Source: Ooceraea biroi (taxonomy: Eukaryota; Arthropoda; Insecta; Hymenoptera; Formicidae). Taken from it: a stretch of 64,000 nucleotides of DNA. The translations under genes were made by a program, and so were the position numbers. The stretch spans positions 8,882,874-8,946,873 of the forward strand of contig NC_039512.1 in NCBI RefSeq assembly GCF_003672135.1, read 5' to 3'. Under the pieces are notes generated by a model that was given only the letters and a program-made list of their open reading frames with translations, ran no database searches and was not told the origin of the DNA. Of this stretch, positions 24,493 through 38,418 are shown one piece after another (the first letter of the stretch is position 1; the number at the start of each line of letters is the position of its first letter).

Positions 24493-27400
24493 GTGAGTCG
24501 ATGCGAAGCTCAAGTTAGGATTATCTCTTATTTTTATGTATCTGCGACCATCGCTTCTGACGTATTTCTTCAAAGTTTATAATTATCGATTACGTATCGA
24601 GATTTCTTATTGGACAAAGTTATGTCGTGATACATATCAATTTCTGCATACATCAATTCTTTAATTCCTGCCTCCAATTCGCACTCTTCCGTTTTATTTT
24701 CATGGTTTCCGTTTTATACGGCACTTTGACTTTACAGCACGTAAAGTTACGCTCAATTTTCTGATTTTATGTGCCTGATGTCTTCACGCGGTAATCATCG
24801 GAGAGGAGATGTTCATGTATGAAAATCACACCGTTATTCGTTTTTATGTATAAATATATTCAGAATGGATAATTGCAGATTTTCGGAAGTACGCAAAGTG
24901 CTTCTCTCCGCGCTACTCCGGCACATTAAAAAGCGTCAAAGGATTTCGGAATGCGAATGAACCACTGTGGCCTTCGCGGCTACTCGTCTCTCATCACGTT
25001 CACTCTGCATATCTTCCACGAAGCGCGATGAAAATCACTCTCGTTTCTTTCGAGAGTATATTTCTTCTCTTTTTTGTTTCTGCTTCGCCCCCTCGTTCTC
25101 TCTGCCACAGCGCGTTGCGAGGGTCGCAGTTTACGAAACGCGCACGCAGCCACCCACGCAAGCTCGAAAGCTCGAAAACTGCGCGCACGCATTCTTGCAT
25201 GCTTGCAGAGTGGTCTTGTACTTATTAATCAACCTTCGAATATGATCGTGCAAATTGAAACATTCTTAGTTGGCGTGTTAAAGTTTCAGAGATTCCTTAT
25301 TCCAATCTGAGAGGAAAATCTTTATCCTCAATAATGGATACGCTAATAGTCTTCGACTTGAATTGAGAGATTCTATAAATCCTCGCGTACTCAGTCCAAA
25401 AATTGTTATCTGGAACTGAATGGAGAATAATTCTCTTCTCTTGAAGATACGATTAAAGCGACAAAATAATAATTTTTCTTTTTCTAATTTACCTGTTCTT
25501 TTGCATGAGGAAACGTAACAAATAAATATGATCATTTCGCAAGCATTTGCATGCGCGAGTGTGCGTGCGCAAGCATATGGGTGCGTGTGTATTGGGAAGA
25601 AAATCCGACGCATGCTTCCTTCCCTAACGTCTGTAGTACAGGGGTTTGATCCGTGGGGTATAAATTTTCGCGACTCTTCGTATTTTGTGTCAGATCGTCT
25701 CGAATCGTTGCAGACAACGCGCGTGGCAGGTGATAATCGAGCTTCCATCATCCTCATGACCTTCCAACTGGATATCGCACCGTAAGTTTCGATCAAAATC
25801 CACTCTCGATTTGCAAATCCTACTTCGATCTTTTTCCGTTTAAATTTCTGAAAGTATTTTGTTAATGGTCTGAAATTCTGGTGCCTCATGAAGCGCGATC
25901 AGGCTGGGGATCGATCTAGTTCATTTATTTCAAAACTTGTGTTCGAACATTTGAATCTTATCATATGACAGATAAATATCACTTGAATTTATCAATTTTA
26001 AATTACGTATCGTATTATATTACAGATATTTTTTTCAGTTGTGTGACACTTGTATTTGTTTATACTTGTACTTGCATCATTGTTCATGTCGGACTTGAAA
26101 TAAGACCATGACTTCTTCAAAATATTTCGTTTAAATAAATCTGTGAATTATGTTTTATTTAACATTTCTTGTGAAATTTTACTCGTACTACTCGACGTCA
26201 AGTATGCGAAGTATGCGTTTATAATTTGCGAGTGGTTTTTCATATTTTTGGACGTACTTTGTACAGTCTAGACTTAATTACTTCCGATCAGTATGCTTTA
26301 TCCAGTACGAGAGTATGTAGGTCAGAGTATTCTTAGTGAATGATTTCGGCTTGAGCTTTCGTCGACTAGATTGATCGCCCCGACACCCAATAATCGTGTC
26401 TTAACGCGTCAGTACGTAAATATATTTTGTAACATCCATCATTCGAGGAATCGTTCACTGTCTGAAAATCGCGCTCCGTCAAATTTGTCGAAACGTAATC
26501 AGATTGTTGATCGTGATCGTGAACGCTCATCTGCGAATTTCTGATTAACAAATAGTAAATTAATTAAATTGATAAACTGGTCTGTTACAAGTACACATAA
26601 TCTCAATATCATGTACACGCATGTATCTATTCTTTAATCAACCTTCGTGATGTATGAAAGCACTGGAGTTGCCGTCGTGCAGAGAAGGAGAGACATAAAT
26701 TTCCTTCGTCCGCAGAAATTATGTTTCGGAAGATTTATTCCCGAAAGGCATGTCAGGCAATAATACACACAATGGCAAGCGTCCGTCTCTCTTCAGTAGA
26801 TTGATCTAATCGTTGGGAGGAAAGGATGCGAGTCATATTATTTTGATCGATTATCTGCCGACCTGTCGCGTAAGGGAGATAAATCGATGGTCGTTCGATT
26901 TTTCTAAGCTGATAAGGAGGACGACCCGCTGTCAACGGTAGACACGTTCACGGTCATTGTCTACAATGAAAATTGCGAATATCGAAAGTACACACGGGGG
27001 CGTCAAAAAGCGTTCCATACATCTATTTGTTTTGGCATCGCGCGATGCATTTGCTGGCCGAAAATTATGACAAATTGACGTGAACGAATCGTGCATCTCC
27101 GCGAACACCCACCATCGATCTCGAGTTACGGCGCACGTGATTTTGATCGTGATTTTTACATTGATCGTGATATTTATGTCTCGTTAATTTGCGATTAGGA
27201 GCGATACCAATCTAATGAGAGTTGACTATAAATGTAAACAGAAGATTTTCTTAAACTTAATATCTAGAAGAAAATCATGGCTTCGTAATATTGTAGATCC
27301 AGTATAAACAATGAGAGATGCAAGCAGATAAAATGTAGCACAAGTGAAAAACAAAAAATATTTGATATAATATTTTTTATAGCAATTATAGCAATCATAA

Positions 27401-27763
27401 AACGCAGAATCACGCGTATTTCATTTTATCGGAGCACGTCTTTAAGGCAATTTTGTTGATGTCGAAAAGTATCTTCTCGAATTTGCTATTTTGGTATCCT
27501 ATTATGTTAGTTTACACGTTGTCGTATAAATATGTATATGACGCAAGCAGCATTGTAAGGTGCGTCTTTGATAGATCTTAGAAGCCGTCCCTTGTTAAAT
27601 TACTCCGACCGGAGCAGTACTCGACCTCGTAAAAAGTATTGATCACGTTTTATCGAAAGCGTGACGAGTACGTAATTTGTCTTCGCGGCTTCTCTTCGGG
27701 CGCTTCACAGGTTTGAATACTTGTGAGATTTCAGATTTTACAATAGCACTTACGGATTTTCAG
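24493..27763 (+). other. Probable 5' intron of the SLC12 gene
   Basis: No coding exon is recognised. A 203-codon open frame on the minus strand (25278-25889) shows no family motif and is treated as chance. Confidence 0.35.
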
Positions 27764-27773
27764 ATACGACAGA

Positions 27774-30700
27774 ATGGAGAACTGTTTTCAAAATGAAACA
27801 CTAGACGGCAGTATGAATAGACAGTTGCAGCAAAATAGTAAGAGACCCACGATGACGCTGAACGCAAACGGATTGTGGGACGTGGTCCCACGACTGGACC
27901 ATTACAGGTATTTCTATAATAAAAATAATTAAAATATTATTGAACATATGAACATATCTAATAATCTGATGGATTATATGTAAACGTCAAAGATAGAATT
28001 GATGCAATTGCAGCACAAATGAAATACGCTGTATATTTATTGGCATAGAGGATATATAGAAAATTGTCGATAATATATAAAATATATAGACACGATTCTG
28101 CTGATAAATATGTAGTATATTTTGTTTATGTTGCGGATGTATTAGTTCTATCGTTGGCATTTATCAAAATTAAGAATCACAAATTAAGCTTGTATTTAAT
28201 CCATCGAATTTTAAAATTACATAATCACAATTTATATTACATTTATACGCTCATATTAGCAATGCTCTTTTCGCAGATTAAGTCGTCGCACGAAGAGACC
28301 ATCCCTGAGCACTTTGCACGATGGAAATCACATAATAAAAGTAAGAACAATTTTTAAACCATTTGACATTTTGAAAACTATGCCATCACGATATATGCTA
28401 GTAAAATTAAAGCAGTCAAGTTAAATATTTTTATTTAAAATATGGCTGCATAGCAGTGGATACACGACATGCAATTTTTCATAGAAAACTTTTTCACTGT
28501 CAAGGCAAGTATGCTTGTATCTTTGGTCGCAATATCAGCTGGAACGCTATTATCCTTATCGGTCAAATACTTGAATATTCACCGATCTTGCATGCTTCAT
28601 GCATGCAAGGCATGAAGGACATTTTGACATTGTTTTCCCCGTTTATTTCTGTTATCAGTTATTAAGCATACAACATTATGCATAACTCTTGACTCATATT
28701 AAAACAAAAATGCATACACCGAGACTAAACGCTTTACGCGATCATATTTAAAGATGTATTTCATCGAAAATTCGATAATGAACTCAGTAGCTCGAAAGTA
28801 GTATACATAACAAAGATATGTAGCAAAGCAAGATTTGAATTTTATAGTTAGATAACGAGGCAAGTTTATGAAGTTGTTTATGAAGTAATTACTATTCTAA
28901 AAAAGCGTTTACAAGGAAAATAAATAGAGATAAATCGCAACGATCATCTGAAATTTTCGTGAATTATAAGAGAATCGCTAAACGTTGTGATTTCTCTATC
29001 CTGTTTCAAACACGATCGAACTCGTAAGGACGACCAGACGAGGGGAAACTACTATATTAAGTTTACACAGCAGTAAACATCCCGTCTGACGAGATTAGAA
29101 GAGAATCATGCGATATAGAGATGTTACATGCAAGAAAAGTTGAGGACTTTAATGCCCGTGTCTCTCTTTCTTTCTCAATTGCATAAAACATTTCTTATAT
29201 CATAATTAATCTATAAATAGAGATTTCGGCGTTATATTTTTTATATTAAAATAGTAAATCTCTTAAATATTCCATTTAAAATTGATATCACAGGCTGGAT
29301 CTGTGATTTAAACAAACAGTTATATTTTATCACCATTAAAATCTGTTTTGCGCTTCTCTTGAGATTATCGCTGATAATGTTAAGTTTACATCATCATACA
29401 AAGATAAAGAGCTCGAAAAATAGGAAAACGTAAAAATAATAAGCTATATTGCATACACCATAACTGAAGAACCATTCAGTTATGAAGATAATCGTACTAG
29501 TGGATGAAATAATAAATCAAATAAAGTGGAAGTTTTAAAGAATAATAAAAACTAAACTTTTTAAGCTTTAACATCAAGTGGCATACAATGCGTAGTTGAT
29601 CGTAATAGGTATAGCGTTATCTATACGCGCACGTGACTGATATCATAAAAATCGACAACGATTAAATAACATTTCTCAAGTATGATTCAACATGTTTTCA
29701 AATGCATCATTCTAATTTTTAATAAGTATTATATATTATAATATATAATATAAAAATAATAAAAAAGTAATAATTTACTATAATCATGGAAAGTTGAGAT
29801 ATAATTTTTAATGTATAAGCATAGCATCACATGCATTCTAATCAAAGTCGATTTACAGACAATATGAAATTGCGCCTCTAAACAAATATCGTTTCAGGAC
29901 ATTGAGATCGGACGTCCGGAGATCACGAACGTTGCCGATCAGGAGGGCCACGCCGCCCACGGAATAAAATTAGGATGGATCCAGGGTGTTCTCATACCCT
30001 GCCTGCTGAATATATGGGGCGTTATGTTGTTTCTGCGACTGTCATGGGTAGTCGCACAGGCCGGCATTTTGCAGAGTGTTATCATTATCGGATTATCGGC
30101 GGTCGTCTGCGTCATTACGACGCTTAGCCTCAGCGCAATTAGCACTAATGGGCAAGTAAAGGGAGGTGTGTAACCGTAACGCGTTCTGTAATTCCTTTTT
30201 TTTTCCGAAGGAGTGGCGTTGCCATGCGGTAGCGTGCCGCCGCTTTATTGCCTAATACACGATTGTCTGCCATTAGACGCGTTTTTCTCTTTGAGATCAA
30301 CACATGTCTTCTCATTCTCAGAAATATACATCTCATTTAAAGCAATTTCTGTTGCCAATGTTGATACACAAGTAAATGTGAAATTCTAAATTCAATCTCC
30401 AAGATTTATGCAGCACAGAGATGCACTAGAAAAAACGCAATTATTTCAAAAATCATTCAAAATATATAATTACGACGATTATATATAATTGATATATAAA
30501 ATGATTAATTATAGATAAGAATAGATCTTTTCTCAAATATATATTCTTATAATTACAGGTGGAATATATTTTATCATATCTCGTTCTCTTGGGCCGGAGT
30601 TTGGCGCGTCAGTTGGTATCGTGTTTGCATTTGCAAATGCAGTAGCAGCTTCTATGAACACGATCGGTTTCTGTAATTCCCTGAACGACCTGCTGAAGAC

Positions 30701-33700
30701 ACACGGAGTGAAGATTATAGATAATGATACGAATGACGTTAGGATAATCGGTATAATAGCGCTAGTCGTTATGATTCTTATCTGTGCAGTCGGCATGGAA
30801 TGGGAATCAAAGGTATCTCCAATTTCTGCTATCTTTACCTTATAAAAATAATATTGTGTACACACACACACACACACACACAATATTACGTACGTCAAAT
30901 TTTTATTATTAGTGTTTAGTATTAAAAGTTTAAATAAAAAACAGAAATACTAGTAAATTTCTATTAATAATGTCTATTTCATTCGTTTTGCATAACTGAC
31001 ACATTCACACACTTGATACTTTTCTCTTATATTAGGCACAAAACTTCCTTATTACTGTGATCGTGGCGGCAATTTTTGATTTTCTGATTGGAACTATTAT
31101 GGGACCACGCAGCGAGGAACAGAGAGCGAAAGGCTTCATAGGTTTCTCCGGTACGTATGAAGCCAAATCATTAAAATAAAAATCAAAGAATTGGTTTATT
31201 GAACATCTAGCAACTAAGAATATTATTTTTTTAGCGGAAGTATTTATGGACAATCTCGGGTCGAACTATCGGTACTCCGAGGAGAACAATCAGACCTTCT
31301 TCTCGGTGTTCGCCATATTCTTTCCATCAGTCACCGGGATTCAAGCAGGGGCCAATATATCCGGTGACCTGAAAGATCCAGCGAGCAGCATACCGAAAGG
31401 AACCCTTCTCGCTCTGCTAATTTCCATGTTCAGTTATGTAACTTTCGTCTTTTTCGCCGGCGCCGCGGCTGCCAGAGACGCGGATGGTGTTCTGAATAGT
31501 ACTGTCTTGCAATGTATTCCCGGGGTCGATTGTGCTTACGGGCTACACAACAGCTATTCAGTAAGATTCTTAAACTAATATTACCTAACAACCAAAAATT
31601 ACTGCATTGTTTTCATTTAGAGATTTGAAATTTAGAATACAGAATTAATTATTAAGTTTTATATTAAACGCAATTGAAAATTGTACGCTCATATGTTTAT
31701 CTTTCGCAGGTCATGCAACTGATGTCTCTTTGGGGTCCGTTAATTTATGCAGGATGTTTCGCGGCTACTTTATCAACGGCATTGACAAATCTATTATCTG
31801 TGCCAAGACTCATTCAAGCTCTCGGTCAGGACCGAATCTACCCCGGATTAATTTATTTCAGCAAGGGGTACGGGAAATCCGGGGAACCCTACCGAGGATA
31901 CGTTCTCACGTTTCTTATTGCAGCTCTATTTCTCTTAATCGGTAAGGGATCTCTCTGTCGAGATATCAAAAAACACATTGAATTTTTATTATTTGTCAAT
32001 TTTGTATTATGAAAATTATCAAACGGTTTTTCCTTTCAGCTAATCTCAATGCCGTCGCGCCAATGATAACAAATTTCTATTTGGCGTCGTACGCTTTGAT
32101 CAACTTCTGCACGTTTCATGCGGCGCTAATTCGGCCACTCGGATGGCGGCCCAGTTTTAAAGTAAGTAAAACTAAATGAATTGGATAATGCAGCAGTTTG
32201 ATAAATCTTTTCTTTCTGTAGTACTACAATACCTGGTTGTCTCTACTCGGATTCATCCTCTGTGTGGCGATCATGTTTCTCATCGACTGGGTGACTTCAC
32301 TCGTCACCGTCGTTATCATTTTCGCGTTGTATCTGATCGTAGTTTATCGTAAGCCTGACGTCAACTGGGGCAGCAGTACGCAGGCACAGACTTACAAAAC
32401 TGCACTCTCCATCGTGTACAGGTATCACTGAAAGAACAAAAATATTTCTGTCTGAAGCAGATTAGCTCCCACTCGAGATAAAGAACTGTCCGGATAAAAA
32501 TGAATAATGCTCTTCCGTTACTTTATATTTTAATTTAGAGATGTTACAGTAATTTAAGGCCTGCGATTACTTTTAGGCTGAATTCCACCGACGAGCACGT
32601 AAAGAATTACGCTCCACAAATTCTGGCGCTCACTGGCCCGCCTGGTGCGAGACCCGCGTTGATCCACTTGGCAAATCTCATCACGAAAAATAATTCTCTG
32701 CTGGTTTCGGGCGAGGTCTTTCCGGTATTATATCCATCCAATTGCAATATAATTTAATTCTTTCGCGCTTGTAATTTCTTGTTCATACTTATGTCTGCAT
32801 TCAACCAGTAAATAAAAAAAAATGTCTCGTTGCGATTCAGACACGACTGTCGTATTACGGGCGCTCCGCACGTCGAAAAGACGGATATGCCTGGCTGTAT
32901 CAACAACGTATAAAATCATTCTATCATATCGTGGATAACTTGAGTCTGGAACAAGGCATCGCCGCGCTGATGCAGATTACGGGAATCGGTAAATTAGCTC
33001 CCAACGTCATTCTCATGGGTTACAAGACTAATTGGTTGACCTGTGATCACAAGGACCTGGAAGAATACTTCAATGTTCTTCAGTGAGTCTATCATTATTT
33101 TATTTAACATGCAAAGTAATAGATCGAATAATCCAGATTTAACAGACTGTTTTTTATTACTAGAAAATTATAACTTTTTACTTTGGAATTACTTGCCAAG
33201 ATGGTAATTAAAATTGAGAGAGGCTGCAACATATTAATCTCCTTTTTATATTTTTTTCAAGCAACGCTTTTGATCACAAGATGGGCGTAGCTATTGTGAG
33301 GCTCACTGAAGGTTTAGACTGTTCAGGCATGACGAATGCGAAAGAAACCGACGAGAATATCACGCAAAGTAGCTACGATCTGACAAGGAACGGTATAATG
33401 CACGCCGATAGCAGTCTCTCTGTGAATACGCAGATTTTTAGAGTGCAGAGTGTTCCAACAATGGGTAAAAATCTACATTAGTTTAAAATCAGAGTAATTG
33501 TACCGTTTTTCTTACCTCGATCAATATGTAACTATTGATTAGCAGCTGTAATCATGCAAAATTAAGAGATTACAGGTCTCTTAAAATATTTGCCATATAT
33601 TTTTGCGTCAAATTTATCATTTTGTTTTCTAGGTTCTACAGATACATCATTTGATACACTTGCGCACGCGACGCATGTGATCAAAGATCACACACCGATG

Positions 33701-35167
33701 CACTGGAACATTCAAAAAAATCTGAAAAATAAGAGGAAGTACGCTATTGATAAACTTCTGTAAGTAAAATAATATTACTGAGTATTTAAAAACATAGAGA
33801 GAAAATCCAGTTTTCAGCACATTACTCTTATTAACATTAACAAAAGCCCTTCTTGTTAAATTTAGAATCAGTTTCTCTATGAAATTATTCTTCAAACACG
33901 TCCATTGATTAATCGCTTATTATTTTAGGAACCATCGCAATGGCATCACTTCTGTACCGAAAAATATGACAGTATTCCAGAAGAAGCATAAGAAAGGAAT
34001 GATTGATGTGTGGTGGTTGTATGACGATGGAGGTAATTTATTAAAGTATATCTAAACAGATAATTGAGATAAATCGGTTGAAAAACATCATAAATATCTT
34101 GTTTCACTCGCAATTGTTTGCACGCAGAGTTAACTGAAATTTCCGACTTATTTGTAAATGACAGAAATTTATATGCTTTACGAATATATTACAGGTTTGA
34201 CGATTCTACTACCATACATAATCAGTATGCGCTCAAACTGGGAACATTGCAAAATGAGGATATTCGCTCTGGTTAATCATAATCAGGATATTAGTGAGCA
34301 AGAGCAAGAGTAAGTAAAGGAAAAAGATGTGACATTTTAGAAGAGTATAAAATACTGCAACAATACTTGTGTATGAATATTAATTGAGGAAACATTTGAT
34401 AACTTGTTCCTTTTTTTATAAAAAGTAAATCTATTAATTATTATAATTATTAACTATTGATTGTTGCACAGAATGGTCGAGATAATGAACAAGGCTCGCA
34501 TAAAATACGATAGTCTAAAAATGGTGGACGACAGCAGCGTTCCGAAACAGGAGACACAATCGCTGTTTGATAGATTAATATCCGACTTCCAAGCAAATGA
34601 TACTTCCGATTCAAGTGGGTGATTCGGATAATTCTTTTCTTCAAGATTTTATACGATTTTATACAACAAATTTTGAACATGACTACATATTCAATATCAA
34701 TAATTATTATTTTCAGTATATTGTATTACCGATTCTCAGCTTGAGGCCTTACAAGATAAAACACGTCGGCAGTTGCGATTGCGAGAGTTGCTATTGGAGA
34801 ACTCGAGTCAGTCTTCCTTGGTGGTCATGTACGTATAACAAAGTATTCCCAGTTGTATACTGAAATTGATAAAGTCCATCAGTAAAATCATATTTGTCTA
34901 TTCAACGTATGTACTTATATTTTACATTATAATATTCGTTTTATTGCTATAAAAATTATGATAAAAAGAATCATTATAAAAAGAGTGATACACGTGTTAT
35001 TTTTACATTGTTCTTTTCATTTTCTCCTCAGGTCATTACCCTTGCCAAAAAAGGGCAAAATTTCGGCACCTTTGTACATGGCATGGTTGGAGATACTTAC
35101 GAGGGATATGCCACCGACAATTCTAGTTCGCGGGAACCACACATCGGTACTGTCATTCTATTCATAG
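27774..35167 (+). CDS. Bumetanide-sensitive Na-(K)-Cl cotransporter, SLC12 family (NKCC-like)
   Basis: Eighteen coding exons join in phase to 1014 aa: 27774-27907, 28277-28340, 29898-30165, 30559-30812, 31036-31150, 31235-31560, 31710-31941, 32040-32161, 32222-32421, 32577-32724, 32841-33082, 33262-33464, 33633-33759, 33929-34032, 34195-34309, 34472-34614, 34717-34828, 35032-35167. The short N-terminus carries DVVPRLDHYR then RPSLSTLHDG, like the regulatory DAVPRIEHYR...RPSL region of NKCC1; I see no RFx(V/I) SPAK-docking motif. The membrane domain begins KLGWIQGVLIPCLLNIWGVM (TM1) and includes RSLGPEFGASVGIVFAFANA and GIQAGANISGDLKDPASSIP. The cytosolic C-terminus contains IDVWWLYDDGGLTILLPYI and ends LVRGNHTSVLSFYS, the conserved SLC12 ending. 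It moves Na+, K+ and Cl- electroneutrally across the plasma membrane. K+ dependence (NKCC versus NCC) cannot be decided here. Confidence 0.93.
28341..29897 (+). other. Long intron 2 of the SLC12 gene
   Basis: 1.56 kb of AT-rich sequence with no recognised exon. The exons on both sides join in phase 0, so none is required. Confidence 0.5.
30860..30882 (+). repeat. (CA)n microsatellite in an SLC12 intron
   Basis: About 11 CA units. Confidence 0.9.
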
Positions 35168-35276
35168 TCCTCCAAACATCGTCTAAACATTGTTATAATT
35201 TTGTAATTTTTATGTACATTATAATTGTTATTGTGATAATGTTAATAATTGAAAATTTGTTAATATTTTGTACAAA

Positions 35277-35282
35277 AATAAA
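35277..35282 (+). terminator. Polyadenylation signal of the SLC12 gene
   Basis: AATAAA 110 bp past the stop codon. Confidence 0.6.
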
Positions 35283-35460
35283 GAAAAGCCTAATGCAATC
35301 GGACAATATCAATTTTCGCACATTCGATTTCTTGAATCATTCATTTCTTTTCAACCAACACGGCGCGCGGCGGTGAAAGCGACAGTGATGGACTCTAGCC
35401 GACTTTCTCGGAACTAATCGGACCGCGTGTCCGCGAGAGTGGCGCCATCCGCCCACATTA

Positions 35461-35552
35461 AACGATTCCGATCGGAATGATTCCACATTTGTCCCTTTCT
35501 TTTTTCTAGGGAAAAATGTGGGGAAAACGGAATCATTCCGATCGGAATCGTT
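35461..35552. repeat. 92-bp hairpin MITE with TA duplications
   Basis: The ends AACGATTCCGATCGGAATGA are inverted copies around a short stem of ACATTT/AAATGT type. TA lies on each side (35459-35460, 35553-35554), as for Tc1/mariner-type elements. Confidence 0.65.
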
Positions 35553-35581
35553 TATCATAATACGTGCCCTAGGGGTCTATC

Positions 35582-35705
35582 ACGTATCTCTAACGTGAGT
35601 GAACACGCGAAAAGTGAACAAATTTACTAGAATATTTATAATTTGATTGGTCAACATCTAGTGAATTTGCTCACTTTTCGCATTTTCACTCACGTAGAGA
35701 TACGT
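35582..35705. repeat. 124-bp hairpin MITE
   Basis: The inverted arms begin ACGTATCTCT and continue through a GTGAGTGAA...CGAAAAGTGA...CTAG core, imperfectly paired. The core CGAAAAGTGAACAA resembles the hairpin at 44675-44790, so the two may be one family. No clear target duplication. Confidence 0.6.
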
Positions 35706-35970
35706 AATAAACTCCCTGATCGAATTGTTCCGGTTAAGCCTGGTGTCCACGATCCGAGTTCTCGGTCCGAGAAAAAGTTACTAGAACTCGGATCATGGAC
35801 ATTAGCAACTCAGATGCAAATCTCGAATGAAAATCTCGAACGAAAAAATGCATCCCGTCCCATTTTCCCGTAATAGTTACTAGACTTTTACTAGTTTCAC
35901 ATCGACTTAATTCTTATTGCCAACCTTATTCTATTTTTATTGTCAGTCATGGGTCCAGTCAGGTGCAGTC

Positions 35971-37472
35971 ATGGTCAAGAAATTCCTTTTTAGTAAGTAT
36001 ATGTTAAATTAGTAAAATTAGGAATATAAAGAAGTAACTTTATTTGATATAATTTTAACTTGATAAAAATCCATTTAAAAACATTTTTATAGGTAGACTG
36101 GATTTTATTAAGGACGAAGGAAATCTCATGCGTTGCAGGAATTCTTCAGACACAAGAGAACGTAATTACAAAGGTATGTTACCTATTAATACCTATTATT
36201 AACCAATATATGTATCTCTATATATGTTTTGTTTAATTTGCTGAATTCTAGCATAATGAATCGATAAATAGATCTCGAATTCTTTCAAGGTATTTTTTCT
36301 TAATATGTACTATGTGAATCACCGGTGATGGACGCTGAATTGTCCATTTAGACCATTTGGTATTCTGGTTGTAAAAAGAAACAATTATGAAATGTTTTAA
36401 CGTTATACGTGGATACATAAATATAATATATAGTGTAATATTTGTAAATCACCAGTGACCCACACAGCACTACGATCACTTTGTATTATTATTAAAAAAA
36501 AACAATAATTTATTTGTAGGAAATTATTTTTTGAATATGGATAATAAGGATAATGTAAAAATTTTATTGATGTTATATCAACAACATCCTTGTCTATATG
36601 TCACCAAGTGTGTTGAACATCATAATCGCATGAAACGAGATAAAGCTCTTCAAATAATATGTAAACAATATACAGATTTGACGGGACAACCGTTAACAGT
36701 TAATATTGCGAAAAAGAAAATTAATAATTTAAGGTCGCAATATCTAGAGCAACTAAATAAAATAAAGCAATCAAAATCAAGCGGTGCATCAACTGATGAT
36801 ATATATACACCAACTTGGTGGTTGTTCGAGGATATGAGTTTTTTGAATCCTCACATTGCTCAAAGAAAAGGAGAATCTTCTATAATGGCGAGTATAAATT
36901 ATTTAATTATTTAAATTTACAACCAAATTATAATTAAATAAATTATATTAAATAAAAATTATGATAATTTGTAGATTTCCAACTCTCAATCGGAATTATT
37001 AGAACATGAGACATCGAAAAATGAGATTGAAGATTTACAATTTCGAGATGTCTGTAATATTTTAAACACAGATTATGATAGCGGTATTAAAAAATTTTTA
37101 TACATTTCATATTTTTATACTTACAATATATTCTATAATTTACTTTAATTTTATTTTACAGAAAACACCAATCCAAATGTTCAGTCACCATCATGCAGTA
37201 TTAATTCAAGTACATCAAGCAATACTGCATCGCTAATTAAAAAAAAAAGAAAAAAATCTGTATATTCAAACGAAACTTGTACAGACAAAAATAATTTTTG
37301 GACAATAGCTTCCAAATCGCTTCAGTCAATATCAGAAACTGAAAAACCAGATGGTATAAAACATTGGATTTTATACATAGAAAGTGAATTGCGTAAAATT
37401 TCGGACCAAAAGAAACTGAAACGATTACAGAGAAAAATTATAAATCTAATTGATATTGAAGATAGTGATTAA
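35971..37472 (+). CDS. Harbinger MADF-domain DNA-binding protein
   Basis: Five exons join in phase to 296 aa: 35971-35992, 36093-36173, 36520-36887, 36975-37083, 37162-37472. The first two exons are weaker; an internal ATG at 36537 is an alternative start. Exon 3 holds a MADF/Myb-like domain (LYQQHPCLYVT, NIAKKKINNLRSQY, YTPTWWLFEDMSFL). The C-terminal part is basic (IKKKRKKS) followed by a conserved-looking helical tail. In Harbinger elements this second protein helps the transposase enter the nucleus and bind the ends. The intron after 36887 reads in frame only with a GC donor (ATG/GCGAGT); the GT one base further on gives an early stop. Confidence 0.75.
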
Positions 37473-38215
37473 TATATACAAACATTGGATGAATGATCTG
37501 GTTTGACTCTTGTGCGTTTGAGAAGGATGCATCTAATATAAGTTTGGTATGTATGTAAAATTTTATTTTTATATTCATGAAAGAGAGCGATTCGTTACCT
37601 AATTATGAGCATTGTGAATTCTTCGTTACGTAGTTCTTTTGTAGCAACGGTGCAAAAGTATGGTTAAAGCAGTAAAGATTGTTTTGTTCTTCATTTAATT
37701 TCTTTATTGATGTCGATACGCGTATGCCAAAGATAGTGATTAATATATACAGAGACGGGATGAACGATCTGGCTTGATTTTTGCGTTTAAGAAGGATGCA
37801 TCTAATATAAGTTTGTTATGTATGTAAAATTTTATTTTTATATTCATGAAAGAGAGCGATTCGTTACCTAATTATGAGCATTGTGAATTCTTCGTTACGT
37901 AGTTTTTTTGCAGCAACGGTGCAAAAGTATGGTTAAACCATTAAAGATTGTTTTGTTCTTCATTTAATTTCTTTATTGATGTCGATACGCGTATGCCAAA
38001 GATAGTGATTAATATATACAGAGACAAAATGAACGATATGGCTTGATTTTTGTGCGTTGACGTTAGAGAAAGATGTATCTAATGTACGTTTGTCATATAT
38101 TTAAAATTTTATTTTTATATTTATGAAAAAGAGTATTATCTTAGTTTTAAGCATCACGAATTCCTATATATTGTTTTCTGCAGCATCGGTACAAAAGTAT
38201 GATTAATTTAAAGCA
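37460..38215 (+). repeat. Three-copy tandem repeat of about 270 bp inside the Harbinger element
   Basis: Units begin AGATAGTGATTAATATATAC at 37460, 37731 and 38000. Copies 1 and 2 are nearly identical; copy 3 is diverged and shorter. The first unit overlaps the last codons and stop of the MADF gene, so the duplication copied the gene end. Confidence 0.85.
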
Positions 38216-38418
38216 TTAGAGAGTTCTCGAGACGAAAAGAAGAAGAATGGTGAGGCGTTTAATTTATCTTTGTTATGTATCTGTTATAATAAAAAATATT
38301 AATACATTTAATTATGTAAGATTATATATTTATTAATATATGCATAAAAAGTTTAAGCAATACATATATAATACATTTATAATAAACAGCAGTACATATA
38401 TAAAAATTTGATAGAAAG

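Noticed and set aside
25278..25889. Open frame of 203 codons on the minus strand
   Set aside because: No recognised domain, no support from splice sites, and it lies in a probable UTR intron. Treated as chance.
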